Shown: positions 52,946 to 63,714 of the stretch, in pieces | Position numbering within the stretch: position 1 is the stretch's first letter | Layout: each line of letters starts with the position of its first letter | From: Hortaea werneckii | Lineage: Eukaryota > Ascomycota > Dothideomycetes > Mycosphaerellales > Teratosphaeriaceae | Reading direction: 5' to 3' | DNA length: 64,000 bases | Assembly (NCBI GenBank): GCA_037044905.1 | Contig: JBAOKB010000124.1 | Location: 57,992-121,991 of the forward strand | Program-made: the position numbers and the translations under genes | The notes under the pieces: model-generated | Databases searched by the model: none | The model's input: the letters and a program-made list of their open reading frames with translations, nothing else | Told to the model about the DNA's origin: nothing

Positions 52946-54722
52946 ATGGCCGCCCTCAACCAGGTCGACTGGATCATCGCCCTGATCACAATCGCTTTCT
53001 GTATGAGCGCATTTGGTAACGGTGCGAACGATGTCGCCAACTCCTACGCAACTTCAGTGGCCGCAAGGACCCTCACACTCCCTCAGGTCGGTGTCATGGC
53101 CGCATGTACAGAATTCATCGGTGCGGTCGCTCTTGGATCTCGTGTAACCGACACGATCAAAAACGGTATCATCGACCTGAATCGATTCAACGACTATCCG
53201 AATACCCTGGTCCTTGCAATGGGCTGTGCCGAGTTTGGAGCTGCTTTCTGGCTTCTCACAGCCACTCGATTTGGCTTGTAAGCAACCACGGAAATGGGCT
53301 GGGGCGAAAGGCAGGTCGCTAACATGATTTTTCAGCCCCGTCTCTACGACTCAGACAATCGTCGGTGCCCTCGTAGGTGTTGGCATCGTCGCAGAGGCTG
53401 ATATTAGCTGGGCATGGAAAGACGGCAGTGTTTCCCAAGTGGCTGCATCTTGGGGCATAGCACCAGCGATCGCGGCAGGTTTTTCCGCGATTCTCTTCCT
53501 GACGATCAAGTACTCCGTCCTTCACCGGAAGGACTCGCTCAAATGGGCGATGCGACTAATTCCGGTGTACCTTGCCTTCACCGCTGCCGTGCTGGCTCTG
53601 TTCATCGTGGTCGAATTGCCTGGCATGGAAGATCTGTCCGAATTCGGAGCGGGTAACGCTGTTGGCATCATTCTCGGTGTCTTTGCCGGCGTTTTGCTCA
53701 TCTCCTACGTCTTCTTCATGCCTTACTTCCACCGCCGCCTTATCAAGGGTGACCCTAGGCTTCGCTTCTACCACGTACCCCTTGGCCCAACTCTGCTTCG
53801 CGAAGACCCCTGGATATATTTCCCAGCCAAGGGTGACGAGCCAGTCATCGACTACTACGCAAATGCTCAGTCCGGCGCAGCTGTCGTGCCGGAAGCGGAA
53901 GAGAAGAACCCCAACGCCACCACTGTGGGTACAAGCAGCGCCGAAACACAATTGAGCGGTGGCTCGTCCAGCGAACGGGATGAAGAAGCAAACCGTGAGG
54001 AGGACGTCATCAAGAACCACATCATCGAGCCCGAAGAGCGCTACCTCGCCCCTACCGACCACCTTCCCCTCTACAACCCCAAGCGCATGTGGTCCTGGAT
54101 CAAATACATCCTTCTCCAGGGTGTGACCCGCGACTGTGTCAGCTACGACTCGGAGCGCCTCAAGAAGACGCACGAGAAGGCCGTCGTCTACGAGAACCGC
54201 GTGGAGCATCTTTGGACTTACTGTCAAGTCGCCAGCGCCATCATCATGTCCATTGCCCACGGTAGCAACGACGTCGCCAACGCGGTAGGGCCCTGGGTCG
54301 CTGCATACAACACCTGGAAATCAGGCGAGGTCGACTCCGAATCCGACACCCCCGTCTGGATCCTCGCCGTGGCTGGTATCCTGCTCGGCGGCGGTTTCTG
54401 GTTCCTGGGGTGGCGTATCATCCGCTCGCTCGGCAACCGCATCACGCGTGTCTCTCCGACGCGCGGGTACAGCATGGAGCTCGGGGCCGCCATCACGGTC
54501 CTGCTCGCCTCCCGTCTCGGCCTGCCAGTCTCCACTACCCAGTGTTTGACGGGCGCCACACTTGGTGTGGCGCTGATGAACTTCGACATGGGCGCTGTCA
54601 ACTGGCGCCAGCTCGGTTTCATCCTCATCGGCTGGATCTTGACCCTGCCTATGGCGGGCCTGATGGCGGGTATCCTGCTGCTCATGTCGCTGAACACTCC
54701 GAGCTTCTGGAACATTAATTAG
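52946..54722 (+). CDS. PHO89: Sodium-phosphate symporter Pho89 (PiT family)
   Basis: Two exons, 52946-53277 and 53336-54722, joined across a 58-bp intron with a GCTAAC branch, encode 572 residues, like yeast Pho89 (574). Both PiT signature repeats are present: GNGANDVANSYATS (~25-38) and HGSNDVANAVGPWVAAY in the second half. Each is followed by its partner motif, FPVSTTQTIVGALVGVGI (spanning the intron) and LPVSTTQCLTGATLGVAL. A large hydrophilic loop (~290-410) divides the two membrane bundles and carries acidic and Ser-rich stretches. It should import phosphate with sodium at the plasma membrane, working best at neutral to alkaline pH, and so complement the proton-driven Pho84-type transporter in this window. 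The CACGTG 320 bp upstream is a candidate control site. Confidence 0.95.
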
Positions 54723-54973
54723 GGATCTATGTCAGTCTTCTGTTGGATGCTGTTTTTCGAGCGTAATGATATAGAATGTGTACTTCACATGAACCATTTT
54801 TTCTTTGGTCTACCAATCTCCATATCTAATCCTCTACGACGTTATGCTTCCACTTGACTGGCAAATGTCTACTGACAATGATATCGAAACGGAAACAGTG
54901 TCAGATCCAAGTACGCAAGAGGTTAAGGCGACACGTAGATTTATCATGTTTACACAAATCTCACTTGTCTTGA

Positions 54974-56421
54974 TTAATCAATCACATCATCCCTCAGCGT
55001 AAACGCTTGCTTGACTACTTCATCCATCTTACTCCTGATCGCATCATGGAACATGACATTCGTCGTAAAGACCTTACACCCCCTGATCTTCTTCGCCGTC
55101 GCCATACTCAAGTCGAATTCGACATACATGTCTTCCACGTAAGCGGCGGCGTAGACGGGGACGTCGTTCTTCGCGAGCCGGTTCTCATCGAATAGGGGCC
55201 CCCATGTAAAGTCCGTAGCGATCTTGTTGGCCGTCTCTCTGACTTTGGAGAGTTCGCTGTGGTCGTCGAACATCCAGGGGAAGACCATTTCGCCGGTGAA
55301 GTAGATGGGCTCCTCGCTTTGAGATTTCTCGAGGTCGAATGCCGCGCCGTATTCTTCTTGTTGCACGCGATGTGCCGACCAAGCCGGAGCGTTCCCTTCG
55401 CAGTAGATCGGCTCGTGGATGATGGCGTAGAGTAGGTGATCGTCGAAGTTCGTGCCGCTGTCAATGGACGACAGCGTGCTGTGGCTGAGGTCGCTGAATA
55501 GCTCGAGATCGTTGGTGGCCTTGAGTACCAGATCGTGGATCGCGTCTAGTCCACCATGGCCGCCGAACGCAATACCCAGCTGTCTGAAACGGCGTCGAGT
55601 AAGGGATCCTCCGGAAGGAAGCCTGATACCGCCGTCTCCTGCTTGCTTGAGGTGGGACATTATAGTCTTCACCCGTTGGATATCATCCGGGTACTTTTCG
55701 TAGTAGGCCTGGTTGCGCTCAATGACTTTTCGGTACAACCGTCGGTAGACCTCATCAGGGGTCTTGACAAGCGGCTGCAGTCCCCCAAACAAGAACGCTT
55801 CTCGTACACCTTCGGGGTGGAAGGAGAGATAAGAGACGATACAAAACCCGCCGAAGCTTTGACCCATGACTGACCACTTCTTCTTTTCATCTGGGTAGTC
55901 TGCGGTTAGTGCAAGCCGGATGGCTTCAGCATCTTTGACTATCGAATCTGCACGATGCAGCTTCAGGTACTCGGCCTGCTCATCGGGACTGCCACGTCTC
56001 TGCAGCGTTGAGGCTGTAATAGGCGTACTCAAGCCAGTCCCGCGTTGATCAAGGAAAAGCATCTGATAGCCTTTGTCTAGGATCGTATGCGTCCAGGGAT
56101 AGTGCTGGGGGGCACGGCACTCCATGCCCGGACCGCCTTGGAGATACAGCATCCATGGCAATTGCTCATTCTCCTTCGTCTTCTCGCGCACGATTGGGGT
56201 TTCGTGCTTCCTCACTGAGCGCGCGAACACGCGGATCCGCTCGTCGTCCGGCTTACTGTAATCTTTGGGACAGTCGAAGAAATGCTCGGTGATGCTGAGC
56301 TTACCTGGCGTGTACCGTCAGTGACGGCCGAGGGACCTCATGAAAGATGAATGGGTAGACGTGTACCAGCAACTTGATAAGTCTTCTGATTGACTATCTT
56401 TGCGGGAGCTATGGTAGACAT
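54974..56421 (-). CDS. Prolyl iminopeptidase-type alpha/beta hydrolase (S33)
   Basis: Two exons, 56421-56367 and 56304-54974, with a 62-bp intron, encode 461 residues. The first exon (MSTIAPAKIVNQKTYQVAG) joins in phase to KLSITEHFFDCPKDYSKPDDERI. S33 hallmarks: LQGGPG (73-78) as the oxyanion region, DQRGTG (104-109), and the nucleophile elbow MGQSFGGF with Ser168. The cap domain is large. The late part TWGPLFDENRLAKNDVPVYAAAYVEDMYVEFDLS includes the likely Asp region, and VMFHDAIR the likely catalytic His. The family removes N-terminal proline from peptides in the cytosol. No signal peptide is seen. It is divergent from KEL3 across 355 bp. Confidence 0.9.
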
Positions 56422-56776
56422 CCTGCGTGCCAGACGGAGCATGGGCCTGACTTGAAGAGATCTGGGCAGGACACTCCTAAAGTCTACCAGCTGCAGTGTC
56501 TACACTGGTAAGAAGTACGAGTATGTCAGAAGCTAGGCGAAGGGTAGTAGTACTCAAATCCGCCACGCTCTATTTTTGTAGCACAATACGATGCGCGACT
56601 GTGAAATACCTAGGTAAGTTCAGCCTTCCAATCGTCCTGTCCAGGGGGGAGAAACGAGCTCGTCGCTGAGGGACAGGGCAGCCAATGGTGGCGGGAGCGG
56701 CCGCAAACCCCGCCTGCTCTGTGCGCCCTTCACATGCGCCACCGTCGAATTTTTGTAAAGTGACAGAAGGGCAAGG
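56422..56776. other. Divergent promoter region, prolyl iminopeptidase / KEL3
   Basis: 355 bp between two opposite starts, probably a shared promoter. No other feature. Confidence 0.5.
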
Positions 56777-58816
56777 ATGGCCAAGGACGCAAAGAAGAAG
56801 AAAGCCGATAAGAAGGCTCGTGTAGCCCAGAAGCAGGAAAAGAAAGCGGGCCAGAAGGAGAAGAAGCAGAGCAAAAAGACCAAGGACGATGTCGACAGCG
56901 ACGCTGAAGATGCCGATCTCGACGCCATCCTGGCCCAGTATCAAAAGGAACAGGAGCAATTTCTAAAAGTGACCGAGACTCAATCCGAACCTCCTAAAGT
57001 GCGAGGGTCCGCTACTTTAGTGGCGAGTCCAAGCAATGGGTCGGAAATCTTCCTCTTCGGAGGCGAATATTTCAACGGGCAGCTGGCCTTGTTCAACAAT
57101 GATCTGTTCGTTTACAAGATCAACTCAGACTCATGGCGAAAGGTGACAAGTCCGAACACGCCTCTTCCGCGGTCTGGACACGCCATGTGTCAGGGCGGCA
57201 ACGCTGGTGGCATTTACCTTTTTGGAGGCGAGTTCTCATCGCCCAAGCAAGGCACCTTCTACCATTACAATGATTTCTGGCGCCTCGAGCCGGCTTCGCG
57301 CGAGTGGACGAAGCTGGAAGGCAAAGGTGGACCTCCAGCGCGAAGCGGACATCGTATGACTTATTTCAAGAATTACATTATTCTGTTCGGTGGGTTCCAG
57401 GACACGAGCCAGCAGACGCGGTATCTGAATGATGTTTGGCTCTACGATACCCAGAGATTCTCATGGCATCAGCCTGCTCTTCCGCCCGCAGCGGGCAAGC
57501 CAGACCCGAGGTCCTCCTTCTCCTTCCTGCCTCATGAGAGCGGTGCTGTGCTGTATGGTGGCTATTCGCGGGTCAAAGTATCCAGCGCTGCGACAAAAGC
57601 TACAAAGGGCGGAGGCAAGGGTGCAAGTAAAGTGACCATGAAACCTGTCATCCATCAAGATACTTGGTTCTTGCGGATCACGCCTCCAGCCGCAGATGCG
57701 CCGCCGAACACTTTGCCCACGGTACGTTGGGAGAGGAGGAAGAAGCCCGTCAACTCTCCCAACCCGCCTCGAGCTGGCGCTACTATGGCATATCACAAAG
57801 GCCGTGGCATAAGCTTTGGTGGCGTCCATGACATCGAAGACAGCGAAGAAGGCATCGACAGTGAATTCTTCAACTTTCTTTTCGCCTACAACATCGATCG
57901 CAACCGTTTCTTCCAGTTGAGTCTGCGGAAACCAAGAACCTCCGCCAAGAAGGTCGCGGCGGCGGCTGAGCGGAGCAGAAGAGGGAGAGGCAAAGCAGAC
58001 GAAGAGGAGTTGCTGCGCAATTTGGCTCTCATTGAAGGCAAAGGCAACCTTGACAGCGAGGGCGCCGAACCTGATCCGGCCGCGGCTAACGCTGGTGCTG
58101 ATGAAGATGAGGACAAGACGGAGAAGGTAGAGAAGCCAGTTATGTGGGAGATGCCACATCCTCGCTTTAACGCCCAGCTCACCGTCCAAGAAGACACTCT
58201 GTACATATATGGTGGCACCTTCGAGAAGGGCGATAGAGAATTCACGTTCGACGAAATGTGGTCTATCGATCTCGGCAAGATGGACGGGTGTCGTGAGGTC
58301 TTCAAGCGGGAGATCTCCGACTGGATCGGGAGCGATGAAGAGGAGAGCGATGAGGATGAGGACGAGGAGATGTCGGACGAAGAAGGTAGCGAGGACGAAG
58401 AAGAGGCTGAGCCAAGCACACCCGCAACATCAGTTGCCCCCTCCGTCTCCGCCGAGGAGCCTTCGACACCGGCTACTGAAAACTCGACCGAGCCGGAGGC
58501 CACGGAGCAGGACTCCTCCAGTCTCGCAGACAAGCTGCCGCATCCACGGCCTTTCGAGTCCTTGCGGGAATTCTTCAGTCGGACTTCGACCGAGTGGCAG
58601 GAAACCGTCATGGATTGGTTGCGGTATCAGAGGGACATGGAACTGGAGATCAAAGAGATCCGCAAGAAGGCTTTCGAGCGGGCGGAGCAGAAGTGGTGGG
58701 ATTGCCGGGAAGAGATCCAGCAGTTGGAGGACGAGCAGGAGGCGGCGGGCGTGGGCGAAGTGGTCGCGTTGGAAGAGCGGGCTGGTGGAGTTGGTGGCGC
58801 GGGCAGGAGACGCTGA
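56777..58816 (+). CDS. KEL3: Kelch-repeat protein, Kel3/KLHDC4 family
   Basis: Single exon, 679 residues. It starts with a Lys-rich helix (MAKDAKKKKADKKARV) and an acidic segment (DDVDSDAEDADLDAILAQYQKEQ), as in KLHDC4. Kelch repeats follow at ~70-370: EIFLFGGEYFNGQ, DLFVYKINSDSWRKV, RSGHAMC, GGIYLFGGEF, NDFWRLEPASREWTKL, ARSGHRMTYFKNYIILFGGF, YLNDVWLYDTQRFSWHQ and AVLYGGYSR. A further blade appears at LYIYGGTFEKGDREFTFDEMWSIDL. An acidic run (DEEESDEDEDEEMSDEEG) precedes a C-terminal helical domain like DUF4110 (LREFFSRTSTEWQETVMDWL, FERAEQKWWDCREEI). The cellular role of Kel3 is poorly defined; homologues are reported as conserved nuclear or ribosome-linked factors, which I treat as weak knowledge. 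Confidence 0.92.
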   Translation: MAKDAKKKKADKKARVAQKQEKKAGQKEKKQSKKTKDDVDSDAEDADLDAILAQYQKEQEQFLKVTETQSEPPKVRGSATLVASPSNGSEIFLFGGEYFNGQLALFNNDLFVYKINSDSWRKVTSPNTPLPRSGHAMCQGGNAGGIYLFGGEFSSPKQGTFYHYNDFWRLEPASREWTKLEGKGGPPARSGHRMTYFKNYIILFGGFQDTSQQTRYLNDVWLYDTQRFSWHQPALPPAAGKPDPRSSFSFLPHESGAVLYGGYSRVKVSSAATKATKGGGKGASKVTMKPVIHQDTWFLRITPPAADAPPNTLPTVRWERRKKPVNSPNPPRAGATMAYHKGRGISFGGVHDIEDSEEGIDSEFFNFLFAYNIDRNRFFQLSLRKPRTSAKKVAAAAERSRRGRGKADEEELLRNLALIEGKGNLDSEGAEPDPAAANAGADEDEDKTEKVEKPVMWEMPHPRFNAQLTVQEDTLYIYGGTFEKGDREFTFDEMWSIDLGKMDGCREVFKREISDWIGSDEEESDEDEDEEMSDEEGSEDEEEAEPSTPATSVAPSVSAEEPSTPATENSTEPEATEQDSSSLADKLPHPRPFESLREFFSRTSTEWQETVMDWLRYQRDMELEIKEIRKKAFERAEQKWWDCREEIQQLEDEQEAAGVGEVVALEERAGGVGGAGRRR

Positions 58817-59066
58817 GGTTCGGCAGACTAGATCCGTTAGGTTTGCGGCGTTTCTGTTGTTCTGCTGCAATCACCTTTGGAGTAGTGAGCATAGACAAGG
58901 TAAGCATGCTGTTGAATGGAAAGTAGAAAGTCCATCGCTTAGGTCGCTACTGTCACATTTTTCTCAATCCCTTGCTGGGCATATACTATCACAGGTATGG
59001 CGAATGACAAGGAAAGGAACTTCTCCCAGGCTTCACACGTCACCATTGCCTCTTCCATGCCTTGTA

Positions 59067-59471
59067 CTACGACATCTTCTTCTTCGCTTCGCCCTCCAGC
59101 TCCGAAGCCTTGCCCTTGGCCTCGCCGGCGAGCTCGCTGGCTTTCCCCTGCGCCTGACCCGCTGCCTCTTGCGCTTTACCCTTGGCGGATCCGGCGGCTT
59201 CCTGTGCCTTTGCTTCGGCCTCGCTAGACTTCATTCCAGCTGTTTCTTTTGCGCTCTGGGTGGCTGACTCTGTCTTCTTGTCAGTGAAAGAAGATTAACT
59301 CGAGTTCGCTCAGCAGTGCTTACTAGCCGCGTCAATGCCCTTCACTGCCTGCTGGCTGATGGTCTTGTCGACATTGTGGAGACCTTCTTTGACCGAGTCG
59401 ACTGTGGACTTGCGGGCCGGCACCGAAGTGCTGAATAGGCGGGCCTGCTTGGTGATCGTCTGGCGGAACAT
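59067..59471 (-). CDS. Mitochondrial LEA-like repeat protein
   Basis: Two exons, 59471-59324 and 59269-59067, with a 54-bp intron, encode 116 residues. The first ~25 residues (MFRQTITKQARLFSTSVPAR) are an amphipathic basic presequence with an RxFSTS-like cleavage context, so mitochondrial import is likely. The rest is one long hydrophilic helix built of ~11-residue units such as AKAQEAAGSAKGKAQEAAGQ and ASELAGEAKGK, the group-3 LEA pattern. Such proteins protect membranes or enzymes during drying, freezing or salt stress. The acceptor at 59270 was chosen because it is the only one that keeps this repeat frame open. It is too short for most annotation cut-offs. The intron and the repeat frame agree, so I think it is real. 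Confidence 0.82.
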
Positions 59472-59898
59472 GTTGATATTGTTTGACTTAGGGTTTGGGC
59501 TGTTTAATGTTGGATCCGATGGTGTGAGTTCAGTTTCTGATGAGTGCTGCCTGTGATTGTTTCTTTTTCTTATTAACTCGACGCGAAGGAAAGAGGGAAG
59601 GCGAAAGGGAGTGTTTGTGCAGGTGCGAAGGCTGACATCACAGTGATACCGTCTGCATGTGGTGAGTACAAGAGCTATGGCCACAGCCGGCCCGTATCCC
59701 AGTACACTGGAACGTCACTCTGCGCCACCTCCTCAAAGTCCGTTCACGTGAATGGTATAGCCCCACAGTAAATCACTTTCATTGAGCATCATCATTGCAT
59801 TTTGCTACTTATTACATGATGTGCCGACAATTAGTTGTAAGCGTGACCTCATAATTTGACATTACGACCCATCCCGCGTAATAAGTGCAGGTTTGAGT
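59472..59898. other. Intergenic region
   Basis: 427 bp between two minus-strand genes. A CACGTG sits near 59745. No gene seen. Confidence 0.5.
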
Positions 59899-61840
59899 CT
59901 AGTAATAAAGGGCTTTCTGCCACCAATTACACCTTCTGTTAGCCGTCGGGTCCATCTGCTCGCTGATTCGAGAAACGTTCAGAGTCTGGACCGTCGCATC
60001 GTCTCCGTACATCTTAAAGTACGGAATACCAGCCTCGTCTCCGTTGGGGGTGCCAGACATGGCGAACTGGGTGATGTATTGCTGCAAAGCGATGGCGACG
60101 GTTTCGTTGCGGACACTTGACTCCTCGGAAGTGGTGAAGTAAGTGTATGGTACGTCGGAGCCGTGGAGTCCATATGGGACAGCGAAGTAGTATGCGTACG
60201 TATCATTGCCTGCGAAGGAGCTTTGTCAGTTCTGTAAAGCCCTCCTGATGTATTCTTGACTTACCGTATGCCTTGTCGAGGTAGAAGGTATTGCAACTGC
60301 AGTTTTCCGTTAGCATGTCCCGATGAAGATACAATGCACTCTTGACTTACGTGAACGTCACCTCAGCGATCAGAGCAGAAGCGCGCGCAATCTGATTGGT
60401 ATATCCTTGCGCTTGGCTGCCATCAAAGACGGGCGGATAGAGCACTTCGGTAACGTAATCGACGACATCAGGCCAGGCTCGGATCGTCGGTGCAAACCTA
60501 GTCAGCTGCTCCTCGAAAGCCGTGTTGTTCTGAATGAACGGCGAAGTGAATATAAGACCCTCGTTGGAGTTGTGGCCAACCATGACTCGAACACTCTTGT
60601 CGAATTGACCGTGCAGCAAAAGCTCGCCAGGCAGATGAGGAACGAAGTTTCCGTCAACCGTAGGTCCGTACACGAAAGTACCGTACTCCGCGTTGCCAAC
60701 CTGCTTCATGTTGGCCTCCTGCAGCGCGGACGAAGGCAGTTGTCGCGCCTGGTCCAGGGTGGAGACATTCAAGAGATCGAGGAAGGTGGAGAACTGTCGC
60801 TCTTCGACCTGGTTCGACACGATGGGTTGCCAACCTGGCGATTGGGGAATGGCCTGTTGGAAAGGAGCCGGACCGTTCTTGCCACCGTAAGCGGTGATTT
60901 GGTGCATGATCGAGCCGCCACCGGCTGATTCTCCGAAGACAGTAACGCCTAATCATCAATGTTAACTAACCGCTCTCCGCTTTTCCACTTTGAGAAAGAT
61001 GTAGAACTTACGGTTGGGATCGCCACCGAACTTATAGATGTGCTTCTGCACCCACTCCAGGGCGAAGCGCTGATCGTAAAGTCCGGCATTAGCAGTACCA
61101 TCTTCCTGGAAAGTTGGACCGCTGAGCCAACCAAACGCACCCAGGCGATAGTTCATTGCGACATACTTCGAGTCGCATTAGCGTCTGGTTACAAACAGAA
61201 TCGCATATTATCAACTTACGATAATTCCATCGTCGCCATTGTCTTTGCTTCTAGCGATCAGGCCAGAGGGCTCACCAGAGCCGGATTTGCTGCCGAGCGT
61301 GTAGCCACCGCCATAAATCCAGACAAGGACAGGCGCACCGTAGCCTTTCCCTGCCTTCTTGAAGATGCTGTCAGGCACCACAACATCCAGGAAAAGACAG
61401 TCTTCGGTCTGGCCTGGGGTGGGCGATGACGAGGAGCTGCTGTCCTCGGCCGAACTGAAGTCCGACTGGTTGAACTCCGTCTTGCCTAGCAAGTACTGCG
61501 GGACGAACTCGGTGGCGATTGCGCGCCAGTCGGGGCTCGCTTGAGGACAAATGCGGTTCTCCAGGCCAGTCTGCACCTGGCTGCGGTTCACGGCTGGCGG
61601 CTGAGGCGCTCTAAAGCGATTGTATCCGAGCGGAGGCGCGGCATACCGGATGTTGGTGAAGTGGTAGTTGCTATCGTTCAGGGCTGCCGCCTGGTGAAGT
61701 TCGTATCCCAAGTCCACGATCGGGAGGTTTGCGCTTGTCGAGTTTCCCGTGCCATTGTTGCTACTCTGTGCTGATGCAGGCGCAAGGCATCCGAGCAGAA
61801 TGCCAGCTGCCGCCGTCGTGGCGAACATGGGGTTCAGCAT
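59899..61840 (-). CDS. Secreted type-B carboxylesterase/lipase
   Basis: Five exons, 61840-61220, 61165-61012, 60948-60351, 60296-60265 and 60209-59899, all in phase, encode 571 residues. A signal peptide (FATTAAAGILLGCLAPASAQ) comes first. Type-B features: NIRYAAPPLG, EDCLFLDVVVP, PVLVWIYGGGY (oxyanion hole), YVAMNYRLGAFGWL, then the nucleophile elbow VTVFGESAGGGS with Ser at ~266. The acid is the Glu of GHNSNEGL and the base is the His of LHGSDVPY. Nine or more N-x-S/T sites fit secretion. The fourth exon is only 32 nt (CNTFYLDKAYG). It should hydrolyse esters outside the cell; substrate (lipid, phenolic or xenobiotic ester) cannot be read from sequence. All introns are 54-63 bp with GT..AG ends. 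Confidence 0.93.
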
Positions 61841-63443
61841 CTTGCAGGATAGTACTAGGCTGCAGAGAGCTTCGAAGGGTGACGTATCAATAAGAAAAGG
61901 GAAAAGCAGAGAGTACTTAACGCTGGATGGTCGCGCTACGTAAGTAACGCAACGGCATCCGAGGTAGACACTGCGCTACAGAACAACCACCGGCAGGCGA
62001 AGGGCTCGAGCGTCGATGATTACTACCAAACCGCTACCGTGGGCGACCTGCCGTTGTGAAGAGAGAGGCTAGGAATCCTTAGCCGCGTTCCTCGACTGAC
62101 TGTCGGCCCAACGCCTGACGGAGTTAACAGCAGCTGTAGTCGCGAATACAAGACATGCTCTCCTCGCTTGCGTCGTACAGGCATGCGTTGTACGAGGACA
62201 GAAGACATACCAGCGAAATCGCCAGCGACTCGGTGACGATAGGATGGGTCCATCCGCAGACAGCACTTGGGGCTGGCCGTATGCATTATACTGACAAGCG
62301 ACCCACCTGCCTTTCCCGTTAAGTCTACCGGCGGTATAACTTCTCATGACGTTGCGGTCGTAGAAGCGAATCCGTTCCTGGGCCTTGGTCCGGCCGCGCA
62401 ATCAAACGACAGGCGTGGAGAGCGGGGAAGCGAATGGAGTGTGCCGGGTTGGGTGCATAGAGCGTACGGGAAGTCGGTACCGAGGTTCACGGCTGGGCTA
62501 CTCGGAGCCAATTCATGCGTCTTTCCGTTTATGCATTGCTCATTTAGTTTTTCGAAGGCGATTAACATGCTTCTGCTATTGCCGTACGCCGTTTGCGAAG
62601 GCGACGCGCTGAGATGCGATCACTGTTGCGCCAAGTCATGAGCACGCAACCCATGGAGCCAAATCAAAACTGAGTTGGGCTAGAAAGGCAAGCGCGGTGA
62701 GGATGCGGTGAATCCATGAGGCTGGCACCGATCGATCCGGCAAGCCGGGCCCCAGTCCTCCACGTGGGAATGCAAGCAAGGGCGCTCTTTCTGACGAACA
62801 CGACTATCCCACCGAGATCAGCGACAGTAATGACCACGGCATTAAAAGGCATGCATGTCCTACATGATAGCGAGAATGTCAAAAAACTATCTACTTGTCC
62901 TATGTTCACCCTCCTCTTCATAATCTCAGACGAAAAACATGGAGAAGAACCTCCTAGTGACGGAAGATAGGCGACATATTCGCAGATATAAGAATTGCTT
63001 TTGAAACTATACAGACGCCACCCCGCCCATCTCGCCTCGCAGCAGACGTATCACACCGGACACACGAAGTGCACCGTCCTGCTTATGCCCAAACGCCACG
63101 TCGCTACCTAGGTATTCAAGCGGAGAGCCCAACCAAGTCTTCCGATTCGTCCCCCCCTCGCCCTTGAATGATAAGGTGATGAGGCGTCTGTAGTGCAGGC
63201 TGATCACCCTCATTATACCTGGTCAATACTAGACGCATATTCGTTTCGTACGGCATCGTCCCGTCAAGCCCTAATCGCGTCCGCGCGAAAAGGTAAGAAT
63301 AACGAAAATTTGAAAACGAATCCAATCGTCCGGTTTGCGTGGAACTACACAATTTCTTCGCGGCCAATTATTATACCAAGCGGATATGTAGAAAGCGAGC
63401 AATGCGGCTTTTTCCTTCGTCTTCTTCTGATATCTATACAATC
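61841..63443. other. Gene-free region
   Basis: 1.6 kb with no gene I can support. Short open frames (up to 124 codons) on both strands show no domain or splice logic. It is less GC-rich near 62800-63000 and 63240-63440. Confidence 0.5.
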
Positions 63444-63714
63444 TCACATGACGTACAAGAGATTCGTGTATTGGAGGAGGTCAGCAAGTGTTCGAGTTGG
63501 GATTAAAATGAAATATCATGTTGCGAGTGTTGTTTGAGGCATACCAAGTGGATGACTGCAGCTAAGCTGCGGCTTCTGCGTGTACTTCGCCTCCAGCTCA
63601 TCACGGATCGTGTTAAGCAGTTCGACATAGCTCTGCTGTGGATTCTTCTTGAGTGCGGTGATAAAAGCCCAGGACATCGCGCCTGTGGCTTGGCCGGCGA
63701 TCTGTGCGTCTTGT
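63444..63714 (-). pseudogene. C-terminal fragment of a metacaspase, apparently broken
   Basis: On the minus strand 63714-63545 reads QDAQIAGQATGAMSWAFITA, then LKKNPQQSYVELLNTIRDEL and KYTQKPQLSCSHPL, the C-terminal p10 end of type I fungal metacaspases. An AG acceptor with a CTGAC branch sits just before it (63715-63716). Downstream, 63469-63444 supplies exactly the family's last residues (DTNLLYVM and stop) if joined after the G at 63545. The intervening 75 bp starts GTATGC and has a CTGAC branch, but ends CCAAT; there is no AG anywhere in it. Unspliced, the protein would end GMPQTTLAT. No preceding metacaspase exon is visible between 63715 and 64000, where frames are closed. It could be a relic, or the last exon of a gene with a long intron beyond the window and a mutated or atypical acceptor. 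Confidence 0.7.

Noticed and set aside
58209..59267. 352-codon frame overlapping the end of KEL3
   Set aside because: Arg/Ser-rich shifted-frame reading of the acidic KEL3 tail, running antisense into the LEA-like gene.
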